From NCBI GenBank assembly GCA_026225945.1, contig JAMJFZ010001815.1:1296501-1360500 (forward strand): 64,000 nt of DNA, read 5' to 3'. The notes below the pieces were generated by a model. That model made no database searches. It was not told the DNA's origin and saw nothing but the letters and a program-made list of their open reading frames with translations. Position 1 is the first letter of the stretch; each line of letters opens with the position of its first letter. A program made the position numbers and the translations under genes. This stretch comes from Cricetomys ansorgei. Taxonomy: Eukaryota > Chordata > Mammalia > Rodentia > Nesomyidae. Positions 27,671 to 51,784 of the stretch are shown here, piece after piece.

Positions 27671-27857
27671 CATGCATGCGTGTACATGTCCACTTGTGCA
27701 TGTGTAGCACTCAAGTGCTACAGCATACGAGTGTGGAGGTTAAAAGACATTCGTGGAAGTTGGTTTGCTCCTTCCACCATTGGTTTCCAAGGAAGGCACA
27801 TGGATTTTCAGGCTTGGTGGCAAGTACCTTTACCCTTGAGCCATCTCACTGTCTCCG
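27622..27857 (-). repeat. (TG)n tract followed by a B3-type SINE, intron 7
   Basis: TG run at 27622-27668. The SINE body follows: 'gagtgtggaggttaaaagac', 'ttgctccttccaccattgg' and 'cctttacccttgagccatc' are the reverse complement of B3. Confidence 0.75.
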
Positions 27858-28154
27858 TGTTGTTGCTTGGTTTGGTTATAGCCTGTGTTCAAGAAGACAA
27901 AGGACCTGGATACGCACATTCGTTGGCTACTTTGGTATTTGTTGATCTTCCTTGATGTTGTAATATCAGGACCAAGCAGTAGTGGTTCCTTAGACGCTGC
28001 CATTTCCTTGCTTTCTGTTACAGCCCCCATTAAAGCCATGTCTATACACTACTAGGGCTAAAGTCACGACTGTGAAGTTAACAGAGATAATAACCAAGAA
28101 TGTACACTTAATCCAAGAACACAGTAAACTAGATGTTGGTTTTTGTTACTCTAC

Positions 28155-28157
<3 letters not shown>

Positions 28158-28207
<50 letters not shown>
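28158..28207. repeat. (AC)n microsatellite, intron 7
   Basis: About 24 perfect AC units. Confidence 0.95.
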
Positions 28208-28209
<2 letters not shown>

Positions 28210-29411
28210 GTGGGGCGGGTAGTAGATCTGCCCTTAGGAATCAAATTCTTCTATTTTCTTTTTAACGAAGCAGAGGCCAGTGGGTACCTTTGTCAATGTT
28301 TTTATCACTTAGCTATTATTTTGTGCCTTGTATGGACATGGAAAGGAAAGACTATGCTATGAATTGTGACTTCTGGTTTAAAAACTAAAATAAACAGAAA
28401 CCAAAATAATCTAACAAATGGCATTACTTTTATGAGAGACAATAGGGTGAAAGGTAAACTCTCTTTAATCCATTTTAATTACCTCCTATTTAGAGAATGC
28501 TTTTCAATCTGGGTTAAGGTTACATGTTTTTACTCCACATGTTGAAGGTTATCTCACAATCACACTTAAAACAACTGTAACTTAGTCCTGAGGTTTATAA
28601 AATGCTCAACCAACCACAGATCTTATTTCCTGTCATTATCCGCTAATGTGTATACCTCCTCTAGTCTCTGAAAGCCTAATCCTCAAGGTGGTGGTATTGA
28701 TATTAGGTAGGGAGGTGATTAGGTTGTAGAGGTAGAGTATGGTCAGTGCCATTACAGCAGAAGAAACATAAGCGATAAGAATGATTAAGTTCAAGAAAAT
28801 TAAAGGCAAGACTTCAGAAATGTTTCCTAGAGGCATACTGGGAAATAAACATTTTATATTGCTCCTTTTTTGTTGTCTTAGTATTTAGTTTCTTTATCTA
28901 AACCAATATATTTACTGCTTAGTTTCTGCAAGGAGAAATAAAAAACCCTTTTAGTTAGTAAACTACTGAAAATAAAAAGCTAAAATCTCAAGTTTACAGT
29001 GGTCCATGATAATGGTGCCAGCAGGAGGATTGTGTCCTAAGTCAGTGGCTTGCAATTTCTGCTTCTCTTTGGGTCACCAAAGGTACTGTAGAGAATCATC
29101 AGCACCCACCTCTACCATTTATAGTTAAACTCATCCAGAAAGGAGTGGTGTTTTTAAGTTCCTCCCCAACCCTCAGATTATACAATGTGCATTGCAGTTG
29201 CTCTCCTGGTTGACAGGATATGGTTGCCAATACACCAAACTTGGGTGTTTCCAACTGTTTAATCATTGAATGAGCAACAAAAGACAGGTAGAGATCACAG
29301 AACTAGAATTCCTTTTGCCGAATGCTATATCAAAGGAGTGAGGTGATCATGTAGATAAATAATTTACTATGTGGTGGAAAGTAGGATGTGGGACAGGAAG
29401 AACAGCAATTA

Positions 29412-33138
<3,727 letters not shown>

Positions 33139-33282
33139 CAACAACAGAAAGTTATCAAGCCAGGTGTAGACTTCAACTGATTCAATGGCTCCCAGCCAAG
33201 GACTCTGGTATTTGGCATGCACAGCGGTGAATCCAATGTCAGTGACTGCAGGATGTGTCAGGGCGAAGGGCACACTGATCCA
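33139..33282 (-). CDS. Slc5a7: Slc5a7 exon 6: residues 200-247
   Basis: 144 nt, exactly 48 codons, from TTCCAG to TTG|GTAAGT. Encodes [20 protein letters not shown], then [20 protein letters not shown] and WLDNFLLL: the end of helix 6, the extracellular loop and the start of helix 7. The loop is the most species-variable coding stretch in the gene. Here THP replaces SHP and GAIES replaces GTIES, relative to the rodent CHT1 proteins I recall. Confidence 0.97.
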
Positions 33283-34049
33283 CTGGAACAAAGAGTGACG
33301 TCGGAACATTGGCCATGAGCTTAACTGTCCTGGGTCTGCACGAGTCACGTTCCTAGTTTATCTTTCTCAAAGCTGGTACAGCCTCATAGTTGCTCTTTCT
33401 CAGACAGAGAAGGACCTAAAAATGTTGTCTCTAGGATGCCATGAAACACTGATTTAAAAAAAATTAAAAAAGCACACGGACTACTCATATGTTGACTATT
33501 TTGGATCATATAAACCATAGAAGTCAGCCGAACCTTTTGGGAAGAAACACTTCACACGCATACTCACACATGCACATGCTCATTTTTATGTTTTCTGTGA
33601 ATTGGGCAAAAATATCCATCCATTTATATGACAGGGAAAGAGATGATTGAAGGATATGCCCCACACTGGTAGAAAGAGGCAGAGTTGAAGGAGTTGGGGT
33701 AATGAGGGAAGAGAGAAGCATACAGATACTACTCAATTTATGGCCAGTTAGGTGGAGTCAAATCACCGTAAGTAGAAATTGCTTTTAACTCACAGGACCG
33801 TCCAAACACTACTGCTCGGCAGCAAAGCACACTGAAATACACTGGTTGTTTCCCCATGTGATTTTGTGCTTGCCTGGGAACATCAATCATCTGCTCCTGC
33901 TGAACATCAGAGAGAACTGAGCTGAACTTTGTTAGTCCAAAGGCAAATTCGCACTTCAGAGGTTTCTTTAGAATGTGCTTGGCTTTGGAAACATTGTAAA
34001 GTCAAATATTCTAAATGGAAATATCAAAATTAAAGGATCATTTACATAT

Positions 34050-34051
<2 letters not shown>

Positions 34052-34084
<33 letters not shown>
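34052..34084. repeat. (CT)n microsatellite, intron 5
   Basis: About 16 perfect TC units. Confidence 0.95.
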
Positions 34085-34089
<5 letters not shown>

Positions 34090-36058
34090 CGTGTATGTTC
34101 AGATCTGTTGGGCAACAAGGTTTGCTTGCAGAGGTGTGGCTTCTGGATATGAGAGAAAAAGACAGACTCCAGAAGAAAATCTTGAGTTTCAAGCTAAAGG
34201 ATTTTAATTTTGTTTTGTCAGCAACTGGAAGTTAGGGGAATTTCTTTGGAGATTTGCAAATATTTTGTTTTAAAGTCATGGGTATTGACAATGAGTTTCA
34301 AAACACAGAAACAAATAGAAACAAATGGATGTGCTACTCTTCTGGCCTTCTCTTCTGAAGGCCAGCAGTGACACTGGCAATTGAAAGATGTTAGTAAGAT
34401 CAGAATGGCAGAATCAACAACCTCTGGATTAGAATAAGGACAAGGAGCCAGAAAGGGAAGACTAATCAAACCAAGTATTCAGCTTCAGAACCCCATGGAA
34501 TCACAGAATCTGAGAAGATATGGTTAAAGTATAGATTGATTACGTATTCATGTGTAGGAATTAAAGATTGGAAAATGAACTATTTAGACAGTCAATTCCA
34601 AAGTGCTTTAATTAAGAAACCCATAGTTATATAGTATCCTTTACTGAATAACAGACACATACACAATCTAATTAACCTATGGATAAAAAATAGTTACGCC
34701 CCATCGCTTATCCACTTAGTTATGTTTTATTGCCCCAAATTCCAACGTATATCACTACATATATTTGTATTTCCATTTCTACACCTGCACACTCGGCTCA
34801 TGCTTCTGTGTCTTTAAGTTCTGGTCTCACGCAAAGCAATGAGGCAGGATATACATCATTGCTGGATAGATTCACCCTGAGGTTGGGCTTCTTGGGATAA
34901 CAAGTGCATCGATTATGAGAGCTGCCATGGTCACAGTGACCTCACCTCTGACACTGCAGCAGAACTGCCTTTGTTTGCTCTGCATCCTTTATGGATGGCG
35001 AGGACGAAGAGGAGTAAAGAACAGAGTTCTGCACATCCACTTAGTTTGGGCAATTTAAATATAAAAATGGGAATTCTTGAGCAAATTAAATATTTTAGAA
35101 TTTAATAGTAAAATGTGTGAATGACATTTTATAACACAAACGGCATCCGGGAGAAGACTGAGAAAAGCAGGTTTTGTGACTATGTGGGAATTATTCTTTT
35201 CAGCATAAAACAAATCGCAGTCAAAGGATTTCTCTGGGCTATTATTACTGATGATACAAAATTACAATAAAAATTTATGAGATTCATTTTTTTCATCTCC
35301 AAACATATATAGTAAAAACTAAATAGTCAGAGGACATATTTACTATAAGAAAAATAAACGAAGGAGAAGAGGATCAAGGACATTTTGACCCTGATTGGGA
35401 AAATGAGTGCACATGTTCTATCTGTGGCTCTGTGCAAGGAAAGAGGACACGACGCTTGTATTTGATGAGACTGTGCACGTGGACCCGTAAGAATAAGCAC
35501 ACGTTTCCATTTATACTCCTTTTATAAGAATTAGGTGCTACACACTGACATCCATGTAATTATTACTTTTGTGTTTTAAGATTCAAGGATGCAAATATTC
35601 AAAAGTAGAGTAAGATGTATTTAACACGTACAAAAGTGCTTTTAACTATCACCCTAATACTGCTCATGCTTCATAACGATAGTATTATTTACTTAATAAG
35701 ACATGCGTGAGATCTAATTTATCCTAGGTAAACTATCCTGTGGAACAGAAATAGTAAATCTTTTTAATCCCTTATGTAATTAAGCTTCTTAGGTTTAGAT
35801 CCCAGAGACTGAAGACTAATACTTGAATCTTTGGTTTTCCTAATGGCATAATTTCTGTGTCCCATCAGTCACCCTGTAGTAACTAACAGAAGAGAAAGTG
35901 AAATGTTTTTGCCCAGGTTACCACTGACCCCTGACTTTGCTCAGGAAAGGAAAGTGTTACAACTGAGGATCCCAGGTAAATCCAAACCATTCTAATTGGG
36001 GTGGAAAGCAGAACCCAGGTGTTTGTAGCAGTTAGAGTTAGGGCACATCTTTCTGTCA

Positions 36059-41997
<5,939 letters not shown>

Positions 41998-42111
41998 CTA
42001 AAATCAGACTCAGAGAATACCCAATGGGTGCCTGAGCCCAAGCTAGACCACAGCCTGGTCCATAAACTGCTTCAGCTGTCCCATTGATGTAACCTCCTCC
42101 AACCCAGGTGG
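41998..42111 (-). CDS. Slc5a7: Slc5a7 exon 3: residues 60-98
   Basis: 114 nt between TTTCAG and G|GTAAGT, starting and ending in phase 1. It completes Ala60 and encodes [19 protein letters not shown] followed by [18 protein letters not shown], covering the rest of helix 2 and the start of helix 3. The glycine-rich [13 protein letters not shown] block is strongly conserved in SLC5 transporters and lies near the substrate path. Ile89, the site of a known human I89V variant that lowers transport rate, is Ile here. Confidence 0.97.
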
Positions 42112-42697
42112 CTGAAATAGAGCAAAGTGTGAGGTTATAGCACCCTCTTCACCTGCTGTACCCTAAGTTTGCCTGCCCAGCACAGTGGCCGCTGGCTTCA
42201 GGTGGCTGTGAAACTCTGCAGTGTACTTAGTATTCATTGAGGTTTCCTGTCAGATGTGCTTTCTTCAGATATAGAAAACTTCTATAGCATAATTCCTGAA
42301 TGAAAGCAGCTAAAGAACCAAGGAAAGCAGGCTTTGGCTAAGCAAACTTGGGCCAAGACTGATTTACAGGCTGTTATTTTTCTCACAAGATAATATATCT
42401 GCTTCTTCATCTTTCAATATAATATTTGATTAATTCTTTGAGAATTTCATTCAGTGTTTTTTTTTTTATTTTGTTATATTGAGTCCCAATACCTACCCCT
42501 AATGACTCCCAGATCCACAATATTTTATTCTTACTGGGAAAAACAGTTAACAGAACTTTTTAAGATTTTGTAGTTTATGTACCTCTAAGAGTATAACAGA
42601 AAGATTCAAAGTGATCCCTGTGCACAATATATGTGGGATGATGAGGGTCTCAGGCTGGTAATACTCTTATCAGACAGGAGATTGAATCATCCCATTA

Positions 42698-42886
42698 AGA
42701 ATGCAACAAAAGCCAGGCAGCGGTGGTGCACACCTTTAGTCTCAGTACTCCAGAGGCAGAGGCAGAGAGAGGCAGGTGGATCTCTGTGAGTTCAAGGCCA
42801 GCCTGGTCTACAGAATGAGTTCCAAGACAGTCAGAGTTACAACAGAGAAACCCTATCTCTACAAAAGAAAAAAACAGAATGCAACA
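42698..42886 (+). repeat. B1 SINE with 11-bp target-site duplication, intron 2
   Basis: The B1 body (42709-42875) starts 'agccaggcagcggtggtgca' and ends in an A-rich tail. It is flanked by perfect AGAATGCAACA repeats at 42698-42708 and 42876-42886. The intact duplication suggests a fairly recent insertion. It is antisense to Slc5a7. Confidence 0.92.
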
Positions 42887-43030
42887 TAAAAGAATACATC
42901 TCTATGTATAAAAATCTTTTCTATACCACCAAGAAGAGATTTGCTGTTTTTGTGCCAGAATTTATCCCACTTTTAATCTAACAAGCAAAAAAGAATGTGT
43001 TGGGGTTAATGCCACTTTAGAGTATATTTA

Positions 43031-43031
43031 T

Positions 43032-43063
<32 letters not shown>

Positions 43064-43070
43064 ACACGTG
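43031..43070. repeat. (AC)n microsatellite, intron 2
   Basis: About 18 AC units with one TAC interruption. Confidence 0.95.
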
Positions 43071-45372
43071 ACAACAATTTTAAAAAAAGAGGCAGTGAAT
43101 TTGAAAGAGAACAAGAAGGTGCAAAGGTTTAGAGGGAGGAAATTGAAGAAAGACATGCTAAAAATCATATTACAATCTCAAAAATAAAGGAAGAAATATT
43201 AACTTGATAAGACTCCTGATTTGGAATTTTAGGCACATATATGTGAAATTTATATATTAAATCCTGAAGTGAGGAGGAAACATGGAGCAGCCACGCCCTT
43301 CCTCACAGAAGCTCTTATAGTTGTTGTGTGGATGACTAAACACTGACATTCATTGCTGTTCCCATTCTAAATCCTGTTGAAATTACAGAAATTTTCTGAG
43401 TACACTGATCACATCACAGGGACCAGAGGAAATCTGATCTTACAAGATTCAGACTCCGAACATTCATCTTCGAGCTAAGATGGCTGAAACCAATAATATG
43501 CCAGCAACACCTTGGCACAGAAGGAGCATGGCTCCAAGATCTTAGGAGCACAAAGCTTGTTCACTGGGTAGCTTTGCAGTCCCTCATACAAAAATAAAAT
43601 TGGTGCCTGAGTAATTACGTTTATTATAATATAGAACTGAAAACTTGGTCACTTATGATTAGAAAATAGTCTTTCCATTTGTTATTGATTTAGTGCTTTC
43701 TGAGCTAGAATTTGTTCCCCACACTTTATATATGTTTTTATGTCAAATAATGAACAAGAAAATAAGTCCTTTTAAACTATATATTTTAAAAGAATTTATA
43801 TTTTCGCTCTCTATTTCTTATTAAATGCACATAAGCAGCCTAATTTAAAAATATATGATTCAAGTTTTAAACAAATGGTCTTATTGACCAAGGGCCTTCT
43901 GAGCTTTGAGCAAGAACTGCTGACAAGTCAGAGAGACTGTGACAACAGTTTGTAAGAAATAGCCTTGCTTGATCATTTTTATATACTTTAATGGTTTACC
44001 ATATTTTTAAAAACCTCTGCATGTAGTAAGAGAACAAATTCTATAACACTGTATGACCGTATGGAAGATTATTACAGAGTAGTAGAATATTAGAATAATC
44101 ATCAATGGATAAAATACTTGGATATTCAGCAGCTCACTTATTCTTATATTCTTTGTAGACAAAGTGTCTTTTGCAAGAAACATAGTACGCCAGTGAGAGC
44201 TGCACACAGCAAAGCACGGAGAGATCTTAGTGCGGTCATCAAAAGATCTGGCGCTGGTGTTTGCTACCTAATCAACTCTGGAGATTCCCTTAACTCTACA
44301 ACCCTTACACACTGCCTGATGCAAAGAACAGAGGGCAGGGGAATTCATCTACAGTTGGAGAGCAAATGCCTGAATTCACAATGTCAGTACCTGACAGATA
44401 AAAAAAGATAGCAGTCCATACAGGATACTGTCGATTTCAGATAGCTCAAATGAAGACATTCAGAAGGCAGAGACTGCCTTCACAGGATAGTTAGGGACAC
44501 ACACGTGAATTGTCTTTAGATAGCACTTCTGCACAGAAATGAGTATTTCATTTTGGATATGATTTCTAGTAAGATATTTTTTCTAATAATATGTCCAGAG
44601 TTCCAGCTATCATGGATTATGTTGCTAGTGTTAGATACTCATTAAGGAAGTGTTGTTAGTCAAAGTGTCACTAGTCATTTACAAGACACAGTTTTATATT
44701 GTTCTCAGAGTTATTTTCAGTGACCAAGACAAACATGAAAAACCAAAGAAATCCCTATGAGGTCAAAGGAAGAAAGAACCAAGGTCCTTCCTAAAACAAA
44801 GAAGATTCTGAAGGAAAAGCAATGCAGACGCTAACCCGAAGATTCCTTTGAGGACACACCCTGCCTTTCCCCTTTTTATATCAAGCATCCTGGCACCCTT
44901 ACTCTCCGTGTTGTAGATGGCTTCCTTTAAGGAAAATAGGTGTTAAACGAGAAGGTAAGGGACTAACAGGCATACTTAGATTGAAATTGTATTGCCTCCA
45001 AATGCTTTGTTCAGGCTAAAACCCGCAGGTTAGTACTAAGTCGTCATTAAGAGGATGCAGTCACAACTCCATGCTTGTAGCAATGGGTGCGTTGAGACGC
45101 CATAACATTGACTCACAGATTCACAGTTGAAAGACTATGACTCTGCGTTCCTCTACCTCTTTGTTTCTACAGTTCCCACCCACTCACCAGTCAAGGAAGA
45201 CCATCTTTGCTTCACTACTGTTTAGTGCAGTGATTTACTGTAAAATTATATTTCTGTCAAGTATTACTGAGATTAAGCAGTTTTTTAAAAATCAAGCATG
45301 AAATTATTTAAAAATATATAAGTAGTGTACTGAAAGAACCCCGAAGGACAAAGAGCAATGCTTGCTTCCTCA

Positions 45373-46761
<1,389 letters not shown>

Positions 46762-46905
46762 CTGGGCGTCACCCCGGAGCTGTTCTGGTGTCTGGGTGTC
46801 CCGGCGATTCCTAAGCCCGCAGCTGTGCGGGGCAGCGAGGGAGGGAGGGGCGCGGTGATGGAGGGGGCCGGTGGGGAGCCCGCCTGGGGCTGCGAGGGCC
46901 AAGAT
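46762..46905 (-). other. Slc5a7: Slc5a7 exon 1, non-coding 5' UTR (inferred start)
   Basis: The 3' end is a consensus donor, CAG|GTAAG, with the last exon base at 46762. The 5' end is placed about 30 bp downstream of the TATA box at 46931-46936, so it is approximate. The stretch is GC-rich and contains no ATG on the minus strand, as expected for a non-coding leader. Known SLC5A7 genes have a non-coding first exon. A transcript read would settle the exact start. Confidence 0.65.
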
Positions 46906-46930
46906 TGATACGGGTATTGGGAAAAGTCTC

Positions 46931-46936
46931 TTTATA
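46931..46936 (-). promoter_or_regulatory. Slc5a7: TATA box of Slc5a7 (TATAAA)
   Basis: TATAAA on the minus strand inside the CpG island, about 170 bp upstream of the exon 1 donor, with a GC box 10 bp further upstream. Spacing to the donor fits a first exon of about 140 nt. Confidence 0.6.
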
Positions 46937-46945
46937 AGGGCGGCA

Positions 46946-46955
46946 GGCGGGGGCG
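46946..46955 (+). promoter_or_regulatory. GC box (SP1/KLF-type, GGCGGGGGCG)
   Basis: GGCGGGGGCG reads on the plus strand about 10 bp upstream of the TATA box in gene orientation. SP1/KLF or EGR1 binding is the usual reading. Confidence 0.45.
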
Positions 46956-46975
46956 ATCGTCAGAGCTCTGAAGAC

Positions 46976-46983
46976 GGACGTCA
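46976..46983 (-). promoter_or_regulatory. CRE-like site (TGACGTCC)
   Basis: TGACGTCC on the minus strand differs from the palindromic CRE by one base and contains the TGACG core. It is 40 bp upstream of the TATA box. CREB/ATF binding is an inference. Confidence 0.4.
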
Positions 46984-47120
46984 GAGCCAAGCGGTGCTAG
47001 GCGGGAGCTGCGGACTGTGCCCTCGCGTGGCGAGGGGTGCGAGGAAGCGCCGGGCTCAGAGCCAGCGCTTGCCCGGGTCCATGTTGCCATCCTGCATCAA
47101 GTCACCTGCTCTCCTATAAT

Positions 47121-49740
47121 GAATGGCGCAGGACCCTGAGGTCATTGCCAAGTCTAACTGCCCACTCTTGCTCTCTTCTATCCTCCTGGGATGGAAAAGA
47201 CAGCGATGGATTCGGAGAATTTCACCTGGGGATACAGAGCGCGGGCTTCCGAGGCTAGCCCTGTGGTTTCTGCACGAAAGCTCAGTTCAGGGCTGTCTCT
47301 GATGGGCCTCAGTGCAGGTGATTCCAAATCCTTGCGGATGGGCTTCAAGTAGAACACATGTTCATGTTCAGAAAGTTTAGACTAGGCAGCACTTTTAGTT
47401 TTATATGCGTACTCCCTTCCCTTAAAAATGGGGTTGCGATGAAAATCTCTCATAGCTGCATAGTCGTTTAAATGAAGGTTAGGGTGTAACACGCAGGAAA
47501 CATCCTTCTTAACTGAGTAAGGCAGTTGCTTAAATTTCTTAAATATTCTATTCTAGCTTTACAAAAAGAACTGAGCCTATCAGTTCAAACACATCTCCCT
47601 CTTTAGCATACACCTGTATAGATCTGGTGTTTTGTGACTGGACCACTTACATATTTGTTGTACCTGCCTGTAGATAGTATTATCTTGCAATGGCTGTACA
47701 TATTGTAGACGGTGATATCTATACATTGTTTTAAAAGTATGTGTGTTGAGAGGAGGTGTGTTACGGAGAGGGTATGAGGAAAAGCATAAAAGATCGAAAG
47801 CCACAAAGTTTCAGCCCTGGGGCCACCTTCTCATTTTTTCCCTAATTCTACCAAGCCGGTCTATTAAATAGTCAAACAGCACATCTGATCTCTAATGGGG
47901 TGAACTCAATATTTAGCTGCCATTAACCTCTCTAGGCTAAGCTGCAGACCAGCTCCCACCCTGGACTGGATTTAGAGAGAGTCTTTCAAATGTGTGTATC
48001 CCCCTTTCCTTTGTTTTCTGTGTGAACCATAACTTCCCCCAGTTGCCTTCCCTGAGGTGATAAAGCTCAGAGGAATTCAAATAGCAATGAGGGCAGGGCA
48101 GAGGCCTGAGTGGACAGCTGTCATAACTAAGGCTTGTGGTTTTCTAACTGCTTTTCTGGAATAGACCCTATTTAGGCCCAGGAAAGGCATTTTAAAGCAA
48201 TTTAAAGGAACTGACAGAAGACAGACATGGGATTTCATACGGCCACTTAAGTGTTTTAAGGTTCATTCATTCGTTTGCTGTTTTATTTTGATACTTATGA
48301 ATCAATTTATGACTCTGGACTTGGGCCACGGATTAATCCACATTTTTCCTTCTGGAATGTTCTTTAAGGTGACGACACACCTGCAGCATCTGCAGCAGGG
48401 CAGCCATCAGGAATGCAGTGTTTGGAACAGTGTGCGATTCACAGGGCTAAGGTGAGTGTGACTCAGGCCCAAAGAGACAGGAGAGGTGACTGTCCTCAGA
48501 GAACATCACCAGGGCTTAGGGATAAGAAGCCGGAGTGCAGCCAGGGCTCCCAATCAGGGGAGGTGGGGCCAGGAGACCTAATTAACTTTCAGAAGCCAGG
48601 CATGCCAGGCTCTAGACTAACTGCCAGATCTCAGTAGTGACAGTGACCTTGAAAGTGGTTCAAAAATTAAAAAAAAGAAAGAAAGAAAGAAAAAGCAAAA
48701 GCCCTGGCAGAGAAACTGTCTTTCATGACGAAGAGCACCGGTTGGAAATGACAACTACTGATGTATTGAGTCTAGCTCTGGGCAGACGTATCCTCATCTG
48801 CTGAGTCCTGCGAGCACCATTGTCTGACCAGGGGGTGACAAGGCACATGCGTTTCTGTTCCAGGGTCCTCTTCACATCACGTGCTTGTCCTTTGTCTGTG
48901 CACCCCGTCTCTACTTTCCTGAGAATACGTGTTCATTCTTGGAACCAGGGAAATACTGTTGGTGGAAGATCAATTCCAGATTTAGGAGCTTGGAAGCAGT
49001 TTTGCATTACAAATCATTTGTCCCATTAGCACGCATTTCCTACATACCATTTATATTCCAAACAGTGTTCTAAGAACTGAGACTAGATGTAGAAATAATA
49101 TATAGTGTCCTGCGCCAAACAATTTCTTATCCCAAAGAGCAAAATAAAAGGAATAAAAAGGTCCCTTTCAGTCTCTTACTGTCAGTGCTGGGGAGGTCAC
49201 AGCATGTCCCCCCACAGACTTCAGGGTAGCACAGAGATGTCTTAATGATTGACACCTTATTCTTGGAGGAGGGGACACTTTGTTCACATAGCAGAGGCTG
49301 CTGGGTGCTGAGGTTGTCATAGGTGCTGGGTCCCTGTCCTCCGAGAGCTTCAAGAAGCGTCACTCAAGGAATCATTCATCAGAGGCATCCGAAGCACTTC
49401 ATTTTTTTTCAAAACCATAGATTTAAAAAAAAAAAAAACATGACTATGCATTGAAGTGCGCATTTGAACCTGGTGTGAATATTAATCCAGAAGCATTAGT
49501 GAGATTGCGAGTGTCCCTTTCCCACAAGTCCTTATGTTCCCGGCTTCCCATAGATCTTTAACTTGCCCATCTTGTAAGTTTTAATTTACTACATTTTTAA
49601 ATGCAATAGCTCAATCATTTCAAACCACAGTAGATATTGTAATTATGGGATGTTTTAGAAATTGCGCTGGAGTGATAATTCTGGTTCTATAAATCTTAGA
49701 CAAAGGTTTGGGAGTGTCTGTCCTTGTGAACCTTCCCAGG
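47121..49740. other. Slc5a7 5' flank, nothing recognised
   Basis: No exon or recognised repeat apart from a short (AAAG)n run near 48670. Small open frames have no support. Enhancers could be present but cannot be told from sequence alone. Confidence 0.4.
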
Positions 49741-49960
49741 TGTGGGGGCTTGGATAAGAATGGCACCCATAGGCTCCTATGTTTCAATGCTTCATCCCCA
49801 CTTGGTAGACTGTTCAGGAAGAATGAGGAGGTGTCCCCTTATTGGAGAGGGTAAATCACTGAGAGTGGGCTTTGAGGTTTTAAAAGCCCAGCACAGTCCC
49901 AGTCTCCCTCTCTATGCCTGCAACTTGTGGTTCAGATGCGAGCACTCAGCTAGTACTTCA
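49741..49960 (+). mobile_element. MaLR LTR (MT/ORR1 group), 3'-truncated
   Basis: Begins TGTGGGGGCTTGG with 'ataagaatggcacccatagg' and continues 'tgggctttgaggttttaaa'. The 3' half is lost. Confidence 0.65.
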
Positions 49961-50756
49961 GTACTGGTTCAACTTAGTACTTTTAAGTTTTACAATGGCA
50001 TGAAAACATTCATGCTCAGCAAAAGTCTCAGTTTTTAACTTGGATATTTCCCTGGGCTATTGATATGCCCCAAGATATTCTTTCTGATGGCCAATGGCAG
50101 AAAGAACCATGGTTTCCACTATCACACGTGCAGATAATCAATCAGCACTTCATGCTCATTGTATTCAGTAAATCATGTGCGATATTTAACCCTTTATAAT
50201 AAAATGGGCTTTCTGTTAGATGACTTTGCCCAAGTAGATTCTGAGTATGTTTAAGGTTAATTACGTTAAGCTACAACGTGCAGTGGGTTAAGTGCATAAC
50301 ATTTTAAATTTATGATATTTTCAACTTCTGTTGGCTTTCCTGAGATGAAATCCTAAGGCAAGTCATAGGCGATCTGCCCAGTATTTTAAAGCACTTAGTC
50401 CAGTGAATATTTTCCTGTTGGTGCTCAATAACACGTGGTGAGAAAGGACATTATGCAGCCTATTATTGTTTTTAGATTTGTTGTTTAAGTTAGTGATGCC
50501 CTGGCCTTGGGTGGCAGCTTATTACATTGTGTGTATGGTGGGCAAAAGCCCCTGCCTCCTTCTTAATGATAAAAAATTAACATTAATCACTTCAAGGTGT
50601 TTCAGAGTCCTCTTGACCAATTGCTTACTAAATCCATTTTGTGTCTTTGTAGGTACCGTTTGAAGGGGGAGTAGAAATAATGTGCTTGGGAGAGATGTGT
50701 GTGGAAGATCTCCTTCTGTCTCAGCCTCTTTCGTCCCCTCTGCCTGACATTCAGGC
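49961..50756. other. 5' flank, nothing recognised
   Basis: AT-rich spacer between two MaLR LTRs. No exon, repeat or RNA gene seen. Confidence 0.4.
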
Positions 50757-51154
50757 TGTGGTGGTTGGAATAAGAATGTCCTCAGAGGCGCAAACATTTG
50801 AATGCTTTGTTACCAGGGAGTAAAACTGTTTTGAGAAGAATTAGGAGGTGTGGCCTTGGAATGGGTGTGGCCTTGTTGGGGGAGGTGTGGCCTTGAAGAA
50901 GGTGTGGCTCTTGGCGGTGGGCGTTGAGGTTTCAAAAACCCTTGTCTGGCCCCGTCCTTCTCTATCTACTTCCTGTAGAACAGGATGTAAAGTTCTCAGC
51001 TACTGTCCCAGAATCATGCCTGTCTGCTTCCTGCTGTGATGATCATGGACTAAACCTCTAAAATTGAAAGCAAGGCTCCAATTAAATGTTTTCCTTCATA
51101 AGAATTACCTTGGTCACGGTGTCTCTTTACAGGAGTATAACAGTAATTAAGACA
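50757..51154 (+). mobile_element. MaLR solo LTR (MT/ORR1 group), near full length
   Basis: The 398-bp element starts TGTGGTGGTTGGAATAAG and ends GTAATTAAGACA. It has the family's internal blocks ('attaggaggtgtggccttg', 'tgatgatcatggactaaac') and an extra local repetition of 'gtgtggccttg'. No matching 5-bp flank was found. Confidence 0.75.
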
Positions 51155-51784
51155 GTCTTTGACAAAAGTTTCATCTCCAGTTGAGTGAATTACCTCTTAT
51201 GCAGCTAAGCCTTCTCACTGTTTCAGACTCACTCCAGACAAGGATGAGAACTTTCCATGACCTCTATCAATACCAAGTTGGGTTATAAATCACCTTCCAT
51301 GGCACATCTGATATGATTTCTACAGATAACATATCTATGTCTCCATTACTCTCCATGAGAGGGGAAAATAATGTTTTATTCTTTATATTTTAGGCTCTTA
51401 CCACCATGCCTGGAATAAAAGAGTCAAAATTTATCAGGACTGATCTATTCCATTTCCACATAAGCAAAAATATGAGACTCAATGTTTGGAAAGAATTGGG
51501 AAATTATTTGATCTGAAATTAAATGAGGAGCTGATGTTTGGGGTAGGGAAAGTGGCCATTATCATAGCTAGACACATATACACCATTAAGAATATCATTG
51601 TGAATTCAATTTTCACAATGTTCTTTTTCCATTTTTGCAAAGACTTGAGCTGGGTTTTGCCTGCTAGCTAATGTTTGTTTGTATATATGTGTCTCTGTGT
51701 GAACATATGAGTTTACACACCAGTGTGTGTGGAGACTAGAGGTCAATGCTGGGCATCTTCCTCAGTTACTCTCCATCTTATATT
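51155..51784. other. 5' flank, nothing recognised
   Basis: AT-rich spacer with no feature recognised. Confidence 0.4.

Noticed and set aside
28636..28836. Hydrophobic 66-codon minus-strand frame in intron 7
   Set aside because: Looks membrane-like but lies in an intron, without matching splice sites. It does not correspond to any CHT1 segment, and the flanking exons already join in frame.
47580..47806. Overlapping 67- and 74-codon minus-strand frames upstream of the promoter
   Set aside because: No homology, no splice context, and AT-rich composition without coding bias.
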